Assembly (NCBI GenBank): GCA_002429245.1
Contig: DIZA01000006.1
Location: 124,001 to 188,000 of the forward strand
Origin: Candidatus Saccharibacteria bacterium UBA6040
GTDB taxonomy: Bacteria > Patescibacteriota > Saccharimonadia > Saccharimonadales > Saccharimonadaceae
Direction: 5' to 3'
Length of the DNA stretch: 64,000 nucleotides
The translations under genes were made by a program, and so were the position numbers. Shown piece by piece: positions 1 to 8,384 of the stretch. Each line of letters starts with the position of its first letter. Positions within the stretch are counted from its first letter, which is position 1. The notes below the pieces were generated by a model. It had not been told where the DNA came from. It did no database searches and worked only from the letters and a program-made list of their open reading frames with translations.

Positions 1-578
1 GACTCGGCACCGCAATCGCTCGCCAAGGTTCAAAAGCAGGCTACGAAGTACGGATTGCCAACTCACGCGGTCCAGAAAGTCTTGGTCTTATGTTGAGCGT
101 GCTTCTTCCTGGCGTTGTCGCAGGCACGGTCGATGAGGTGATCGGACAAAGCGATGTCATTGTTCTGGCTATCCCACTTAATCAATATAAGACCTTGAAG
201 CCTGAACTATTCGCGGAAAAAATCGTCATTGATGCGATGAATTATTGGCCACCAACTGAAGGTGCGATCGAAGAATTTATGAATGAAAACGTTACTTCAA
301 GTGAATACATTCAACAGTATTTAAAAAATGCCCGTGTCGTTAAAACACTGAATCATATCGCCTATAACGAACTTGAACAGCATCATCTTTCGGCGGGTGA
401 TCCAAAGCGACGCGCGATGGTTCTGGCAGGGGATGATAGGACAGCAAAGACTGTCGTCTCTGAACTTATTGATGCGATTGGGTTTGATCCTGTTGATCTT
501 GGAGAATTAAAAAATGGCAGGAAGTTTCAGCCCGATACAAAGCTATTCAATGCACGCTACCTTGCGAATGATCTGTAA
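1..578 (+). CDS. NADP-binding (F420-dependent-reductase-like) oxidoreductase, 5' partial
   Basis: The frame is open from base 3, so the gene enters the window already started; the first ATG inside (base 90) is internal. The visible N-terminus reads LGTAIARQGSKAGYEVRIANSRG, the end of a Rossmann glycine-rich loop followed by the NSRG segment that binds the NADP phosphate. This is typical of the PF03807 family (F420-dependent NADP reductase-like, formerly 'NADP oxidoreductase coenzyme F420-dependent'). The DVIVLAIP and VIDAMNYW segments fit the rest of that fold. The C-terminus (KFQPDTKLFNARYLANDL) ends at a TAA at 576-578. The substrate cannot be told; F420 use is not implied by the family name alone. 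Confidence 0.75.
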   Translation, partial: LGTAIARQGSKAGYEVRIANSRGPESLGLMLSVLLPGVVAGTVDEVIGQSDVIVLAIPLNQYKTLKPELFAEKIVIDAMNYWPPTEGAIEEFMNENVTSSEYIQQYLKNARVVKTLNHIAYNELEQHHLSAGDPKRRAMVLAGDDRTAKTVVSELIDAIGFDPVDLGELKNGRKFQPDTKLFNARYLANDL

Positions 579-595
579 AAATAGTTGAGTAGTGC

Positions 596-623
596 TTGAC
601 ATACATTTCATACTTGGTATACT
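596..623 (+). promoter_or_regulatory. Consensus promoter of the AbrB-like gene, leaderless
   Basis: TTGACA (596-601), a 16-bp spacer and TATACT (618-623). The ATG of the next gene is at 630, six bases after the -10 box, so transcription would begin on the start codon. Confidence 0.8.
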
Positions 624-629
624 TTGTAT

Positions 630-866
630 ATGCACGATAAGAAACTATTCGGAACAGCAACAGTAGGAACGAAGGGTCAGGTGGTTATTCCAGCTGAAGC
701 TCGTGAAGCTTTTGATATTAAGTCCGGAGATCGTTTGTATGTCGTCGGGTCTGGAAAAATGGGGTGGATTGGCTTTTTGAAAGAAGACCAACTTCGCGCA
801 ATGGTGGAACATCTGACCGACAATATTGAACAATACCGTTCAGTTATCGATAACATAGACAAATAG
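630..866 (+). CDS. SpoVT/AbrB-family DNA-binding regulator
   Basis: This 78-aa protein has a swapped-hairpin AbrB domain near the N-terminus (GTATVGTKGQVVIPAEAREA, then DIKSGDRLYVVG), the classic 'KGQVVIPAEAR' signature. The rest is a short acidic tail that may help oligomerise. The frame is also open to a TTG at 624, but that lies against the -10 box; ATG 630 fits the leaderless spacing. It precedes the drug-exporter gene by about 20 bp and probably forms an operon with it, so it is a candidate regulator of the exporter or of itself. No toxin partner is adjacent, so an antitoxin role is unsupported. Confidence 0.8.
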   Translation: MHDKKLFGTATVGTKGQVVIPAEAREAFDIKSGDRLYVVGSGKMGWIGFLKEDQLRAMVEHLTDNIEQYRSVIDNIDK

Positions 867-885
867 TAAGTAATTAAGGAAACGT

Positions 886-2574
886 ATGCATCATCACTTA
901 ACGCTCCGTAGCAAGATTATTATCATGCTTTCCGTCATGGCCAGCTTGTTCTTAGTAGCACTCGACCAGACAATTATTTCAACCGCTCTCGGTAAGATCG
1001 TCGAAGAGTTTAACGCCTACGATTCGCTTAGTTGGATCGTGACGGCGTATCTATTAACGACAACAATCACCGTGCCGATTGCGGGTAAGCTTTCTGATAT
1101 CTTTGGACGTCGAAATGTTCTCCTTGTCGGTGTCGGTATTTTTGTACTTGGTTCACTCCTTGGTGGTATGAGTCCAAATGTTGTCGATCTTGTCCTTTGG
1201 CGCGCCTTCCAGGGCATCGGTGCTGGTATTATTACTGCCAATGCTTTTACTATTGTCGGTGACTTGTTTGCCGCACGTGAGAGAGGACGGTGGCAGGGAC
1301 TCATTGGTGCCGTATTCGGTCTGAGCTCCGTCATTGGTCCACTGCTTGGTGGTTTCCTGACTGATAACCAACATATCCTTGGTCTTGTGACGAACTGGCG
1401 TTGGACATTCTTCATCAACGTGCCTATCGGTATTGCTGCATTTGCACTGATTGCCATCTTTGCGCCACGACATGCGAAGGTAAACAAAGTAAGAATTGAC
1501 TTCGCTGGTGCTGGGCTACTTGCAGTGTTCCTTGGTGTATTGATTCTCGCGGTTGATAATACACAGCAAATCTTTGCAGGACTTATGGATGCAACAGGTA
1601 TCTCACTGTTAACACTTCGTCTCATCATGTATGCCGTTGTTGCCGCGGCCGGTGTTGGCTTTGTCCTTCTCGAGCGTAAGGTAAAAGAACCTATCCTTCC
1701 TATGTCATTTTTCAAGAAAAAGAACTTCGTTCTCTTGATCGCCGCTGCTGGCTTGTTTGGTGCAGCATTCATGGGATCAATCCTGTACCTGACACAGTTT
1801 AACCAACAGGTATTCGGCGCGACACCAACACAGTCTGGGTTGATGCTTCTTCCACTTATTGGTGGACTGATGATTACCAGTATTGCTTCTGGTCAGGTTA
1901 TCTCACGCATTGGACGCTACAAGATCTTCATGCAAATTGGTTTCGTTATGGCAACAATTGGTATGATTGCACTGACAACCTTGAATCCTGATTCACCGTA
2001 CATCCAAGAAGGTATCATCATGTTCTTCATGGGGCTTGGTATGGGTGTCGCGATGCCAACGTTGAATCTTGCGATTCAAAACGAGTTTGAACAAAAAGAA
2101 CTCGGCGTTGCAACAAGTTCGAGCCAGCTGTTTCGAAGTCTTGGTTCAACGCTTGGTACGGCGATCTTTGGGGCAGTACTCACGGCTGGTATTCTTTCGC
2201 ACCTCGGCAACATCCAGTCGACTCCATATGTCCAAACGATTAGTGCTAGTCCTCAAGTTTCAAAGCTTGGTGACATCAATGATTCAAACACGATTTTGAC
2301 CCTTAATATGCCAAGCGTGAAGAAAGAGGTCACCACTGGGGCAGAGAAGGCATTTGCCACACTCCCTGCACCCGTTGCGAAAGAAGCTCAATCTCAGTTC
2401 TTGAGTAATCAGAAAGAGTTCTCGGGTATCGTAACACACGCATTTTCTGAAAGCCTGCAACGTATCTTCATCGTTGCTGCGGTACTGATGGCGGTCTCGA
2501 CAACGTTTGTCTTCCTCCTGAAGGAACGACCATTGAAGTCTGCCAGGGCGACCGATACACCCGGCGAATTGTAG
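886..2574 (+). CDS. MFS multidrug exporter, DHA2 (EmrB/QacA) type
   Basis: A 562-aa protein with about 14 hydrophobic helices. It shows the MFS motif A (GKLSDIFGRRNV) after TM2 and the N-terminal DQTIISTALGKI motif of 14-TM DHA2 drug:H+ antiporters. A long polar extracytoplasmic loop precedes the last helix (about residues 445-525), as in EmrB/QacA. A Shine-Dalgarno site (TAAGGAA) sits just before ATG 886. It lies directly behind the AbrB-like gene and is followed by a strong hairpin terminator. The predicted role is proton-driven export of hydrophobic compounds across the single cytoplasmic membrane; the substrate is unknown. Confidence 0.85.
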   Translation: MHHHLTLRSKIIIMLSVMASLFLVALDQTIISTALGKIVEEFNAYDSLSWIVTAYLLTTTITVPIAGKLSDIFGRRNVLLVGVGIFVLGSLLGGMSPNVVDLVLWRAFQGIGAGIITANAFTIVGDLFAARERGRWQGLIGAVFGLSSVIGPLLGGFLTDNQHILGLVTNWRWTFFINVPIGIAAFALIAIFAPRHAKVNKVRIDFAGAGLLAVFLGVLILAVDNTQQIFAGLMDATGISLLTLRLIMYAVVAAAGVGFVLLERKVKEPILPMSFFKKKNFVLLIAAAGLFGAAFMGSILYLTQFNQQVFGATPTQSGLMLLPLIGGLMITSIASGQVISRIGRYKIFMQIGFVMATIGMIALTTLNPDSPYIQEGIIMFFMGLGMGVAMPTLNLAIQNEFEQKELGVATSSSQLFRSLGSTLGTAIFGAVLTAGILSHLGNIQSTPYVQTISASPQVSKLGDINDSNTILTLNMPSVKKEVTTGAEKAFATLPAPVAKEAQSQFLSNQKEFSGIVTHAFSESLQRIFIVAAVLMAVSTTFVFLLKERPLKSARATDTPGEL

Positions 2575-2602
2575 TACTATTTACAATTTAGTGACAAAAC
2601 TT

Positions 2603-2626
2603 AAAAAAGAGCTTGTGCTCTTTTTT
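2603..2626 (+). terminator. Rho-independent terminator after MFS gene
   Basis: Perfect 10-bp stem AAAAAAGAGC / GCTCTTTTTT with a TTGT loop, ending in a T run. Confidence 0.85.
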
Positions 2627-2671
2627 AAGATGTCATAAGATAAAAACAATAGCGTAATGACAGGCGCGTTC

Positions 2672-2700
2672 TTGACTAGTTCCCTGCGAATTGGTAATAT
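2672..2700 (+). promoter_or_regulatory. Promoter of a small orphan transcription unit
   Basis: TTGACT (2672-2677), a 17-bp spacer and TAATAT (2695-2700). No ordinary gene follows before the terminator at 2904. Confidence 0.65.
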
Positions 2701-2706
2701 AAATGA

Positions 2707-2931
2707 TGTGTTTCACGCCAAACTTAATTTTAAAGGTCGGAGTGCGTGGAGCTGTACATAGTACAAGGAGTACAACTGTCACATGCCTATAGCAATCGAA
2801 TTTGTGCCATCACGGCGCAAAAAGATCGCAGTGGATGTGGTGCCCGCCGATTGGCGAATATTTATTGCTCACTAAACAACTCGTTCTGAGTTGACCAAAA
2901 AAGAAAACACCCCAAGGCACCGGGGTGTTTT
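2707..2931 (+). ncRNA. Candidate small RNA or tiny-ORF transcript
   Basis: About 225 nt lie between a good promoter and a strong terminator. Inside are a cluster of GTAC repeats (2753-2774) that could pair in alternative ways around an AAGGAG motif (2764-2769), a small hairpin AACTC/GAGTT (2879-2893) and two overlapping tiny ORFs. One begins at ATG 2706 and ends at 2792 (28 aa). The other, 2783-2875, encodes 30 aa (MPIAIEFVPSRRKKIAVD...). I see none of the signatures of RNase P RNA, SRP RNA or tmRNA. It may be a 6S-like RNA, a regulatory RNA or a small protein gene; the sequence does not decide. Confidence 0.45.
2904..2931. terminator. Bidirectional terminator
   Basis: AAAACACCCC / GGGGTGTTTT stem with an 8-nt loop. 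It can end the small plus-strand transcript and the converging DsbA-like gene. Confidence 0.85.
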
Positions 2932-2952
2932 CACTTATTAAGAGCTTATTGC

Positions 2953-3645
2953 TTAGTTAGCGAGTGCCTTATCAAAGAGCCCTGTGAGGACACTGGTGCT
3001 ACCCTGGACGATTTGTCCTGAGTCGGTGCTTGAGAGCTGTTTACCGTTAAGGTAGAAGGTAGGGGTTGCATCAACACCGATCTTCTTACCAAGGGCTTGG
3101 TCGAATGAGATTTTCTTATTCACGACCGCTGATGCAAGATCAGTTTTAAACTTAGCTTCATCGAGGCTGAGTTGACCTGCATAGCCGACGAATTCAGCAG
3201 TTCGTTGGTCACCAGTAAGGGTTTCCCACGCGCTTTGTGATTCGTAGAGCAAGTTGTGCATTTCCCAGTACTTACCTTGTAGTCCGGCTGCTTCAGCAGC
3301 TGCTGCTGCGACACGTGCATTCGGGTGAATGGTTGTCAGTGGGAAATTACGGAAGATAAAGGCGACCTTATCTTGATATTGTTCCGTTGCTGCCTTTACT
3401 TGTGCGTATGCGCCACCACAACTTGGACACTGGAAGTCACCGTATTCAACGAAGACAACCTTGCTATCTGCTTTTCCAAAGACGTGATCGGCAATCTGGC
3501 CGTTCTGCGCACTGGCTGAAATAATACTGTTTGTATCAACGCTACTGACATCAATAGACGGGTTTGAAACGTGGGAGTAGATAACTAATCCTCCAAGAAC
3601 GAGCACAATGACTGCGCTAAAAATAATCCATCTTACCTTACCCAT
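2953..3645 (-). CDS. Membrane-anchored DsbA-like thioredoxin-fold protein
   Basis: An N-terminal hydrophobic anchor (WIIFSAVIVLVLGGLVIYS) is followed by a thioredoxin fold of the DsbA/Thioredoxin_4 group. The active-site motif is CPSC (YGDFQCPSCGGAY) and a cis-proline loop occurs at GVDATPTFYLNG. It should act outside the membrane in making or isomerising disulfides in exported proteins. GGAGG on the minus strand (3659-3655) lies 9 nt before ATG 3645 but only 3 nt before the ATG at 3651, so I chose 3645. No DsbB/VKOR partner is adjacent. Confidence 0.85.
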   Translation of the reverse strand: MGKVRWIIFSAVIVLVLGGLVIYSHVSNPSIDVSSVDTNSIISASAQNGQIADHVFGKADSKVVFVEYGDFQCPSCGGAYAQVKAATEQYQDKVAFIFRNFPLTTIHPNARVAAAAAEAAGLQGKYWEMHNLLYESQSAWETLTGDQRTAEFVGYAGQLSLDEAKFKTDLASAVVNKKISFDQALGKKIGVDATPTFYLNGKQLSSTDSGQIVQGSTSVLTGLFDKALAN

Positions 3646-3735
3646 GTACATGAACCTCCAAAATTTAACTATACTTATTGTAGCAGACAAGTTGTCGCTA
3701 TCCGAGAGGCCCTGGTAGGGTACAATAGGGACATA

Positions 3736-4752
3736 ATGTTTACGTTCTTGGCTATTGTTACCGCCCTCGTGTTTTTTTCGCTTGTGATTGTCGCAAGCCT
3801 CCTTCCAGAGCCATATCTCGTCAGTAAGTTTGAGCTCCGTCGTCGATCAAAGATGAGTCGGGAAGCGCAGTTGCTTCATCGTCGCGAGACGTTGCTCCCC
3901 GATGTATACGCTGCGATGGCGATTAAAATGGATATACTCATAGTTGCGTTTATTGCGTTATCAATTGTGACATTTGGCTGGGCTCTCGGGATCATCATTG
4001 GCCTCATAGGGCTCCTCTTGTACCCAGCTGTCGCAAAATGGAACTTCCTTAAGCAACTTTCAGCGAAGGTCTATGCTCGTAATGAAGCGCTGTACCTCGA
4101 TATTATTGAGAAAGTCCAACCTCTCTTTAAGGTTATTCACGCCGTGTCAGTTCCCCGTGTCGAACCATATCATCGGTTTGATTCTCGAGAAGAACTGCAG
4201 CGACTTATTTCTCAGTCGGGTGATATCTTATCCGCTGATGAAAAAGCTTTGATTATATCTGGTCTTTCGTTTAAAGATCAAACAGTCGAAAGTATTATGA
4301 CTCCAAAGAGCGTCATTAAGACGATTAAGAAGTCGGAGTTTCTCGGTCCATTGGTCTTAAGTGAGATTCACGAACTAGGGCACAGTCGTCTTCCTGTCAT
4401 TGCGAATGATATTGATCACGTTGTCGGTATCTTGCATATCAATGATTTGTTATCGCTAGATATTAAGAATTCAGTCACGGCCGAAAAGGCGATGGAGCCA
4501 AAAGTATTTTATATCCGCCACGACGACACCCTCGAACACGCGCTAGCGGCATTCATCGAAACTCGTCACCATCTGTTTATTGTGATTAATGAATACCGCG
4601 AGACGGTCGGACTTTTAACACTTGAGGATGTGGTCGAAACGCTGATTGGTCGCGAAATTGTTGACGAAGACGATAATCACGAAAGCCTCCACTCGATTGC
4701 TGAGAAGAAAGCACTCGATAACAATTCACCAAAGAACCATATCGACCTCTAG
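3736..4752 (+). CDS. CBS-domain membrane protein (CNNM/CorC-like)
   Basis: 338 aa. It has an N-terminal TM helix, a second hydrophobic pair (about residues 70-100) and then a tandem CBS pair (TVESIMTPKSVIKTI... HSRLPVIAND and VFYIRHDDTLEHAL... LFIVINEYRETVGLLTLEDVVETLIG). That arrangement matches the hemolysin C/CNNM group of putative Mg2+/Co2+ efflux proteins, but the membrane part is shorter than a full CNNM domain, so transport is uncertain. The CBS pair suggests adenine-nucleotide sensing. TACAAT (3721-3726) ends 9 nt before the ATG. Confidence 0.75.
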   Translation: MFTFLAIVTALVFFSLVIVASLLPEPYLVSKFELRRRSKMSREAQLLHRRETLLPDVYAAMAIKMDILIVAFIALSIVTFGWALGIIIGLIGLLLYPAVAKWNFLKQLSAKVYARNEALYLDIIEKVQPLFKVIHAVSVPRVEPYHRFDSREELQRLISQSGDILSADEKALIISGLSFKDQTVESIMTPKSVIKTIKKSEFLGPLVLSEIHELGHSRLPVIANDIDHVVGILHINDLLSLDIKNSVTAEKAMEPKVFYIRHDDTLEHALAAFIETRHHLFIVINEYRETVGLLTLEDVVETLIGREIVDEDDNHESLHSIAEKKALDNNSPKNHIDL

Positions 4753-4796
4753 ATACAGGCTAGTCTTATAGGGGTCAGAATGGTATAGTACTACGT

Positions 4797-6107
4797 ATGA
4801 CTCGTACACTTACTAAAGAACTTATCGCCCACGTTGGCGAGACAATTACGATCCAAGGATGGCTTCATAAAAAGCGACTTCTTGGTGGGTTAAACTTTAT
4901 TACACTTCGCGACCGCTCTGGTATCGCTCAAAATCTTATCGATAATAAAGAAGAGGTCGAAAAACTTCGTGGCCTACAAATTGGAACGGTCCTTGCGCTT
5001 ACCGGTGTGGTGACTGCTGATGAGCGTGCACCCGGTGGTGCTGAACTTCACGACGTCACCGTTGAAGTGCTCGTTCCCGTCACTGATGAATCTCCGATTG
5101 AGATCGACAAGCCCATCAATCACAAGTCGGAAAACCTTGATACGTTATTTGAGTACCGTGTGCTTAACATTCGTAACCTACAAGAACAAAAGATCTTTAA
5201 GATTCGTGCTAGCCTGACGCGATATATCCGTAGCTTCCTTTACGAGAATGAGTTTACTGAAATTGATACACCAAAACTACTCGCTGAAGCAACTGAAGGC
5301 GGAGCTGAAGTTTTTACACTTGATTACTTCGGTAAACAGGCAACACTTGCGCAGAGTCCACAGTTCTACAAGCAAATTATGGTTGGCGCTTTCGAGCGTG
5401 TATATGAAATTGGTCATAGCTATCGCGCAGAGCCAAGTGCAACAACGCGCCACTTAACTGAACTGACGATGCTTGACATTGAAATGGGATTTGTCGAGAG
5501 TCACAAAGAAGTGATGGACATGGTTGGAAATACTGTCCGTGACGCGTTAACCAAGGTCTACACTGATCACGCTGATGACTTACGTTCACTAAACGCCCCA
5601 GAATTAAAACTTCCTGAAGGCGATATTCCTGAGTTTACGATTGCTGAAATCCACGATATGTACACAAAGGCGAATGGCGTCGACACGACACAAGAAAAAG
5701 ACCTTATTCCAGACGAAGAGCGTTGGATCGCTGATTATGCCAAAAAGAACCTTGGAAGCGACCTTGTGTACGCAACAAGTTTCCCGGCTGTGGCAGGAAA
5801 GTTCTACCACAAGTTTAAGGATGACAACACTGTTGCCTGGGCCGACCTTTTGTTTAGAGGTCTTGAGATTGCAACTGTACCACTCCGTGAAAACAACTAT
5901 GACAAAATGATCGAGCAAATGACTCGTGCAGGACTCGATGTCACCGACGAAGGCTTCCGTTACTATCTGCAAGCATTTAAGTACGGCCTTCCACAACACG
6001 GTGGCTGTGGACTTGGTATTGACCGACTTGTTCAGAAAACAGTTGGACTCAGTAACGTTAAAGAAGCAACCCTCTTCCCTCGCGATATTAACCGACTGAC
6101 ACCGTAA
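4797..6107 (+). CDS. aspS: Aspartyl-tRNA synthetase, archaeal/non-discriminating type
   Basis: 436 aa: an OB-fold anticodon-binding domain (TITIQGWLHKKRLLGGLNFITLRD) then a class II catalytic core. Motif 2 is HSYRAEPSATTRHLTE and motif 3 GGCGLGIDRLVQKTVG, with the LFPRDINRLTP ending. The length and TEGGAEVF / LAQSPQFYKQ segments match the short archaeal-type AspRS, not the ~590-aa bacterial enzyme with its GAD insertion. Enzymes of this type often charge both tRNA-Asp and tRNA-Asn, leaving Asn formation to GatCAB. TATAGT (4784-4789) ends 7 nt before the ATG. The gene overlaps the Nudix gene by one base (TAATG). Confidence 0.9.
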   Translation: MTRTLTKELIAHVGETITIQGWLHKKRLLGGLNFITLRDRSGIAQNLIDNKEEVEKLRGLQIGTVLALTGVVTADERAPGGAELHDVTVEVLVPVTDESPIEIDKPINHKSENLDTLFEYRVLNIRNLQEQKIFKIRASLTRYIRSFLYENEFTEIDTPKLLAEATEGGAEVFTLDYFGKQATLAQSPQFYKQIMVGAFERVYEIGHSYRAEPSATTRHLTELTMLDIEMGFVESHKEVMDMVGNTVRDALTKVYTDHADDLRSLNAPELKLPEGDIPEFTIAEIHDMYTKANGVDTTQEKDLIPDEERWIADYAKKNLGSDLVYATSFPAVAGKFYHKFKDDNTVAWADLLFRGLEIATVPLRENNYDKMIEQMTRAGLDVTDEGFRYYLQAFKYGLPQHGGCGLGIDRLVQKTVGLSNVKEATLFPRDINRLTP

Positions 6108-6517
6108 TGGCAGATGACTACGTCAAGCACGAAGTCTCTATAAAGATCGCCATCTATTCGCATGATGCCGAAAAAGTATTGGTCATGGTGTACCCTGCTC
6201 GCGAAGGATTGCATGGCCTTCCCGGTGGTCACCTCGAAGCTGACGAACTGCCGGATCAGGCGCTCATTCGTGAGTTGAATGAAGAGCTGGGTATTTCCCT
6301 AGACGCATTCGAAAAAAAGAGTTTCTTTCTCCGTAATGGCGACGAAGGCTCCGTTATCTTAGCTTACACAGCAACTGCGCTGGCGGATATTGTTTTAAAC
6401 CCACCAGATCCAGATTTTGAGCATGCAGTGTGGATGACCGCTAACGAAGTCCAGGCCATTCAACACATGTCCATTGAATATAAACAACTCGTTGCCGAAA
6501 ACTGGCCAAACAAATAA
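6107..6517 (+). CDS. Nudix hydrolase
   Basis: 136 aa with a complete Nudix box (about residues 37-59: GGHLEADELPDQALI then RELNEELGI), keeping the RE..EE metal ligands. Nudix enzymes hydrolyse nucleoside diphosphates linked to another group, often damaged dNTPs. Its ATG shares one base with the aspS stop, so it is probably translated by reinitiation in the aspS operon. The substrate is unknown. Confidence 0.85.
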   Translation: MADDYVKHEVSIKIAIYSHDAEKVLVMVYPAREGLHGLPGGHLEADELPDQALIRELNEELGISLDAFEKKSFFLRNGDEGSVILAYTATALADIVLNPPDPDFEHAVWMTANEVQAIQHMSIEYKQLVAENWPNK

Positions 6518-6545
6518 ACACTATCAATAAGCTATAATAAAGCTT

Positions 6546-7055
6546 ATGCAACCCGAACAAACAGTGCCTAAGCCCGTCACTTCCGACCAACCAGCTCAGA
6601 CGGCACTCGACATACATGCGAAGAAGATTCCTCGTCAGCGACATTTCCTGGTACTATTTTTCTTTAGTTTTATGTGGGGCGTGTTCGGTGTCGATCGTAT
6701 GTATATGGGCTTTTACGGAACGGGAATTCTGAAACTTCTCACATTTGGAGGATTTGGCTTCTGGGCACTTACTGATATGATCGTGATTATGACCGGTACC
6801 TTCCGCGATAAGCAGGGAAGACTGACGCTACAGGCCGAAGAGTACAAAAAGTTTGCTGGACGAACAATCTTGTGGTTTTCAATTATTCTTGGTGTCGTTA
6901 TCCTCGTAAACGGTGTTCTGCTTATTTTAGGAATTTACAGTTTAGTGGGTTCATTCCAAAATGGAAGTATCCCTGGCCTTAGTGATTTACAAAGTCAGAT
7001 ACAAGGTGCTAGTGGTGGCCAACAGAGCCAGATCAATAGTCTTTTGGGCCAATAA
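6546..7055 (+). CDS. TM2-domain membrane protein
   Basis: 169 aa. A polar N-terminus leads into a TM2 domain (FFFSFMWGVFGVDRMYMGFYGTGILKL, then GFWALTDMI), a pair of helices with the conserved GxxGxDRFY-like turn. A third helix (TILWFSIILGVVILVNGVLLIL) and a Gln/Ser-rich tail follow. The function of TM2 proteins is not settled. TATAAT at 6533-6538 ends 7 nt before the ATG, a leaderless start. It converges on the alkA-like gene. Confidence 0.8.
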   Translation: MQPEQTVPKPVTSDQPAQTALDIHAKKIPRQRHFLVLFFFSFMWGVFGVDRMYMGFYGTGILKLLTFGGFGFWALTDMIVIMTGTFRDKQGRLTLQAEEYKKFAGRTILWFSIILGVVILVNGVLLILGIYSLVGSFQNGSIPGLSDLQSQIQGASGGQQSQINSLLGQ

Positions 7056-7056
7056 A

Positions 7057-7707
7057 TTAGCTTATCGCTGGTTTATTGTCGAGTGAATGCCAGACGTACC
7101 AACTAGCGACCGACTCGTACGGATGCCATTTGTGTTTTTTCGCTAACTTCTCCATTTCTTCGGGAGATGGTTTTTCGTGCAGTCGGTAGAGGCTATGTAT
7201 GCCATTTTTAATCCCGAGATCGCCGGTAGGAAGCACGTCCAAACGCCCCATACAGAATATGAGGAACATGTGAACGGTCCAGATGCCAACGCCTTTAATC
7301 TGGGTCAACTCGGCGATAACTTCATCGTTGGAAAGCGCGTCGAGGTGATTAAAACGGACGGTTTCTTCTAAGACTTTTACGGCGAGGTCTTGAATATAGG
7401 TACCCTTTTGACGTGATAATCCCACGCCTCGTAGTTCCTCGATATCTTTTTCAAGAATCATGCCAGGAGTTGGAAACGCATCACCAGGGAATAGGTCAAG
7501 GAAGCGTCGTTCAATCGTTGCGGCTGCTTTGACACTGAGTTGTTGCGAAATAATACTTTCTACCAATGCTTGGTAATAGTTCTTATTCGGAACGATATTT
7601 GCGATACCAGCGCGTGCGATTACGGCCGCAAGACCGGCGTCGACACGCGAAAGATAGTCGGCTGCTTTCTTCAGATTCTCAGGATTAGCAACAAGTGTAT
7701 CTGTCAT
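7057..7707 (-). CDS. DNA-3-methyladenine glycosylase (AlkA-type, HhH-GPD)
   Basis: 216 aa with a helix-hairpin-helix followed by the GPD loop (LTQIKGVGIWTVHMFLIF... DVLPTGDLGIKNG); the catalytic Asp is the D of PTGD. ISQQLSVKAAATI is the conserved early helix. It should remove alkylated bases as the first step of base-excision repair. It is the Mag1/AlkA-core form without the N-terminal domain of E. coli AlkA. Its ATG overlaps the stop of the upstream MBL gene by one base (TAATG), so the two are co-translated. Confidence 0.88.
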   Translation of the reverse strand: MTDTLVANPENLKKAADYLSRVDAGLAAVIARAGIANIVPNKNYYQALVESIISQQLSVKAAATIERRFLDLFPGDAFPTPGMILEKDIEELRGVGLSRQKGTYIQDLAVKVLEETVRFNHLDALSNDEVIAELTQIKGVGIWTVHMFLIFCMGRLDVLPTGDLGIKNGIHSLYRLHEKPSPEEMEKLAKKHKWHPYESVASWYVWHSLDNKPAIS

Positions 7708-8342
7708 TATTCGATCTCGATCGCTTCTCCGTCAATGCGTCGATATTCCGTGCCGGCTGCCTCCGCAAAGCGATCAACCACGTTGTCGGTTATTACTTTT
7801 CCTTGAGTACTCAGAATCGCGTCGTGAGTCGGGAATGTAAAGCGAGCACCAACTGCCTTCATGAATTCAATTGCATCTGCGATCTTTAGCCACGGTGCAG
7901 CAATTGGAAGCGCCAGAGTATCAACTGATTTTTCTGGCATTGTGAATGAATCGCCAGGATAGTACAGTCGGTCTTCAATCAATACACCAACATTTTGGAC
8001 GGTAGGTATGTCTTTGTGAATAACTGCGTGATCGTCTCCGTAAAAATCGAGATCGAACCCTTCAAGTGCGAAGCTATCACCGCCGTGAACGGTTCGTGTT
8101 TCGAATTTACCTAGTTTGGCGGTGACGTTTTGAGGGCCAAGAATAACCGCCTTGTGATTTTTGCTGATAATTTCTGAGAGTAGATCCATATCCAGGTGAT
8201 CACCATGCTCGTGAGTAATGATAATCGCAACGACGTTTTCTGGAACCATAAAGTCAGTCGTAAATGATCCAGGGTCAACGACAATGACTTTGCCATCTTT
8301 CGTGACGGTAAAACAGGCGTGTTCGTATTTTGTTACTTCCAT
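7707..8342 (-). CDS. Metallo-beta-lactamase-fold hydrolase (UlaG-like)
   Basis: 211 aa beginning MEVTKYEHACFTV with the metal-binding THEHGDHLD motif (about residue 44) and later D-G-D and H residues (YYPGDS, FPTHDAI). This matches the small MBL-fold group often annotated as UlaG-like or YtkL. The substrate is not evident. A strong Shine-Dalgarno (AGAGGAG) lies 6 nt before the ATG. It sits in a minus-strand operon msrA - MBL - alkA. Confidence 0.8.
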   Translation of the reverse strand: MEVTKYEHACFTVTKDGKVIVVDPGSFTTDFMVPENVVAIIITHEHGDHLDMDLLSEIISKNHKAVILGPQNVTAKLGKFETRTVHGGDSFALEGFDLDFYGDDHAVIHKDIPTVQNVGVLIEDRLYYPGDSFTMPEKSVDTLALPIAAPWLKIADAIEFMKAVGARFTFPTHDAILSTQGKVITDNVVDRFAEAAGTEYRRIDGEAIEIE

Positions 8343-8384
8343 ATAAAACTCCTCTTTGGTTAATTTCTTTCAGTAGTGCTTCGG

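Noticed and set aside
624..866. TTG start at 624 for the AbrB-like gene
   Set aside because: It directly abuts the -10 box TATACT (618-623); ATG 630 fits the promoter spacing.
1017..1772. 251-aa minus-strand ORF
   Set aside because: Shadow of the MFS exporter; composition is that of an antisense frame (Pro/Arg/Thr-rich) with no start signal.
2707..2931. Assignment of the small transcript to RNase P, SRP RNA or tmRNA
   Set aside because: None of their conserved core sequences (for example the GGAA-tetraloop SRP core or a tRNA-like end) is present.
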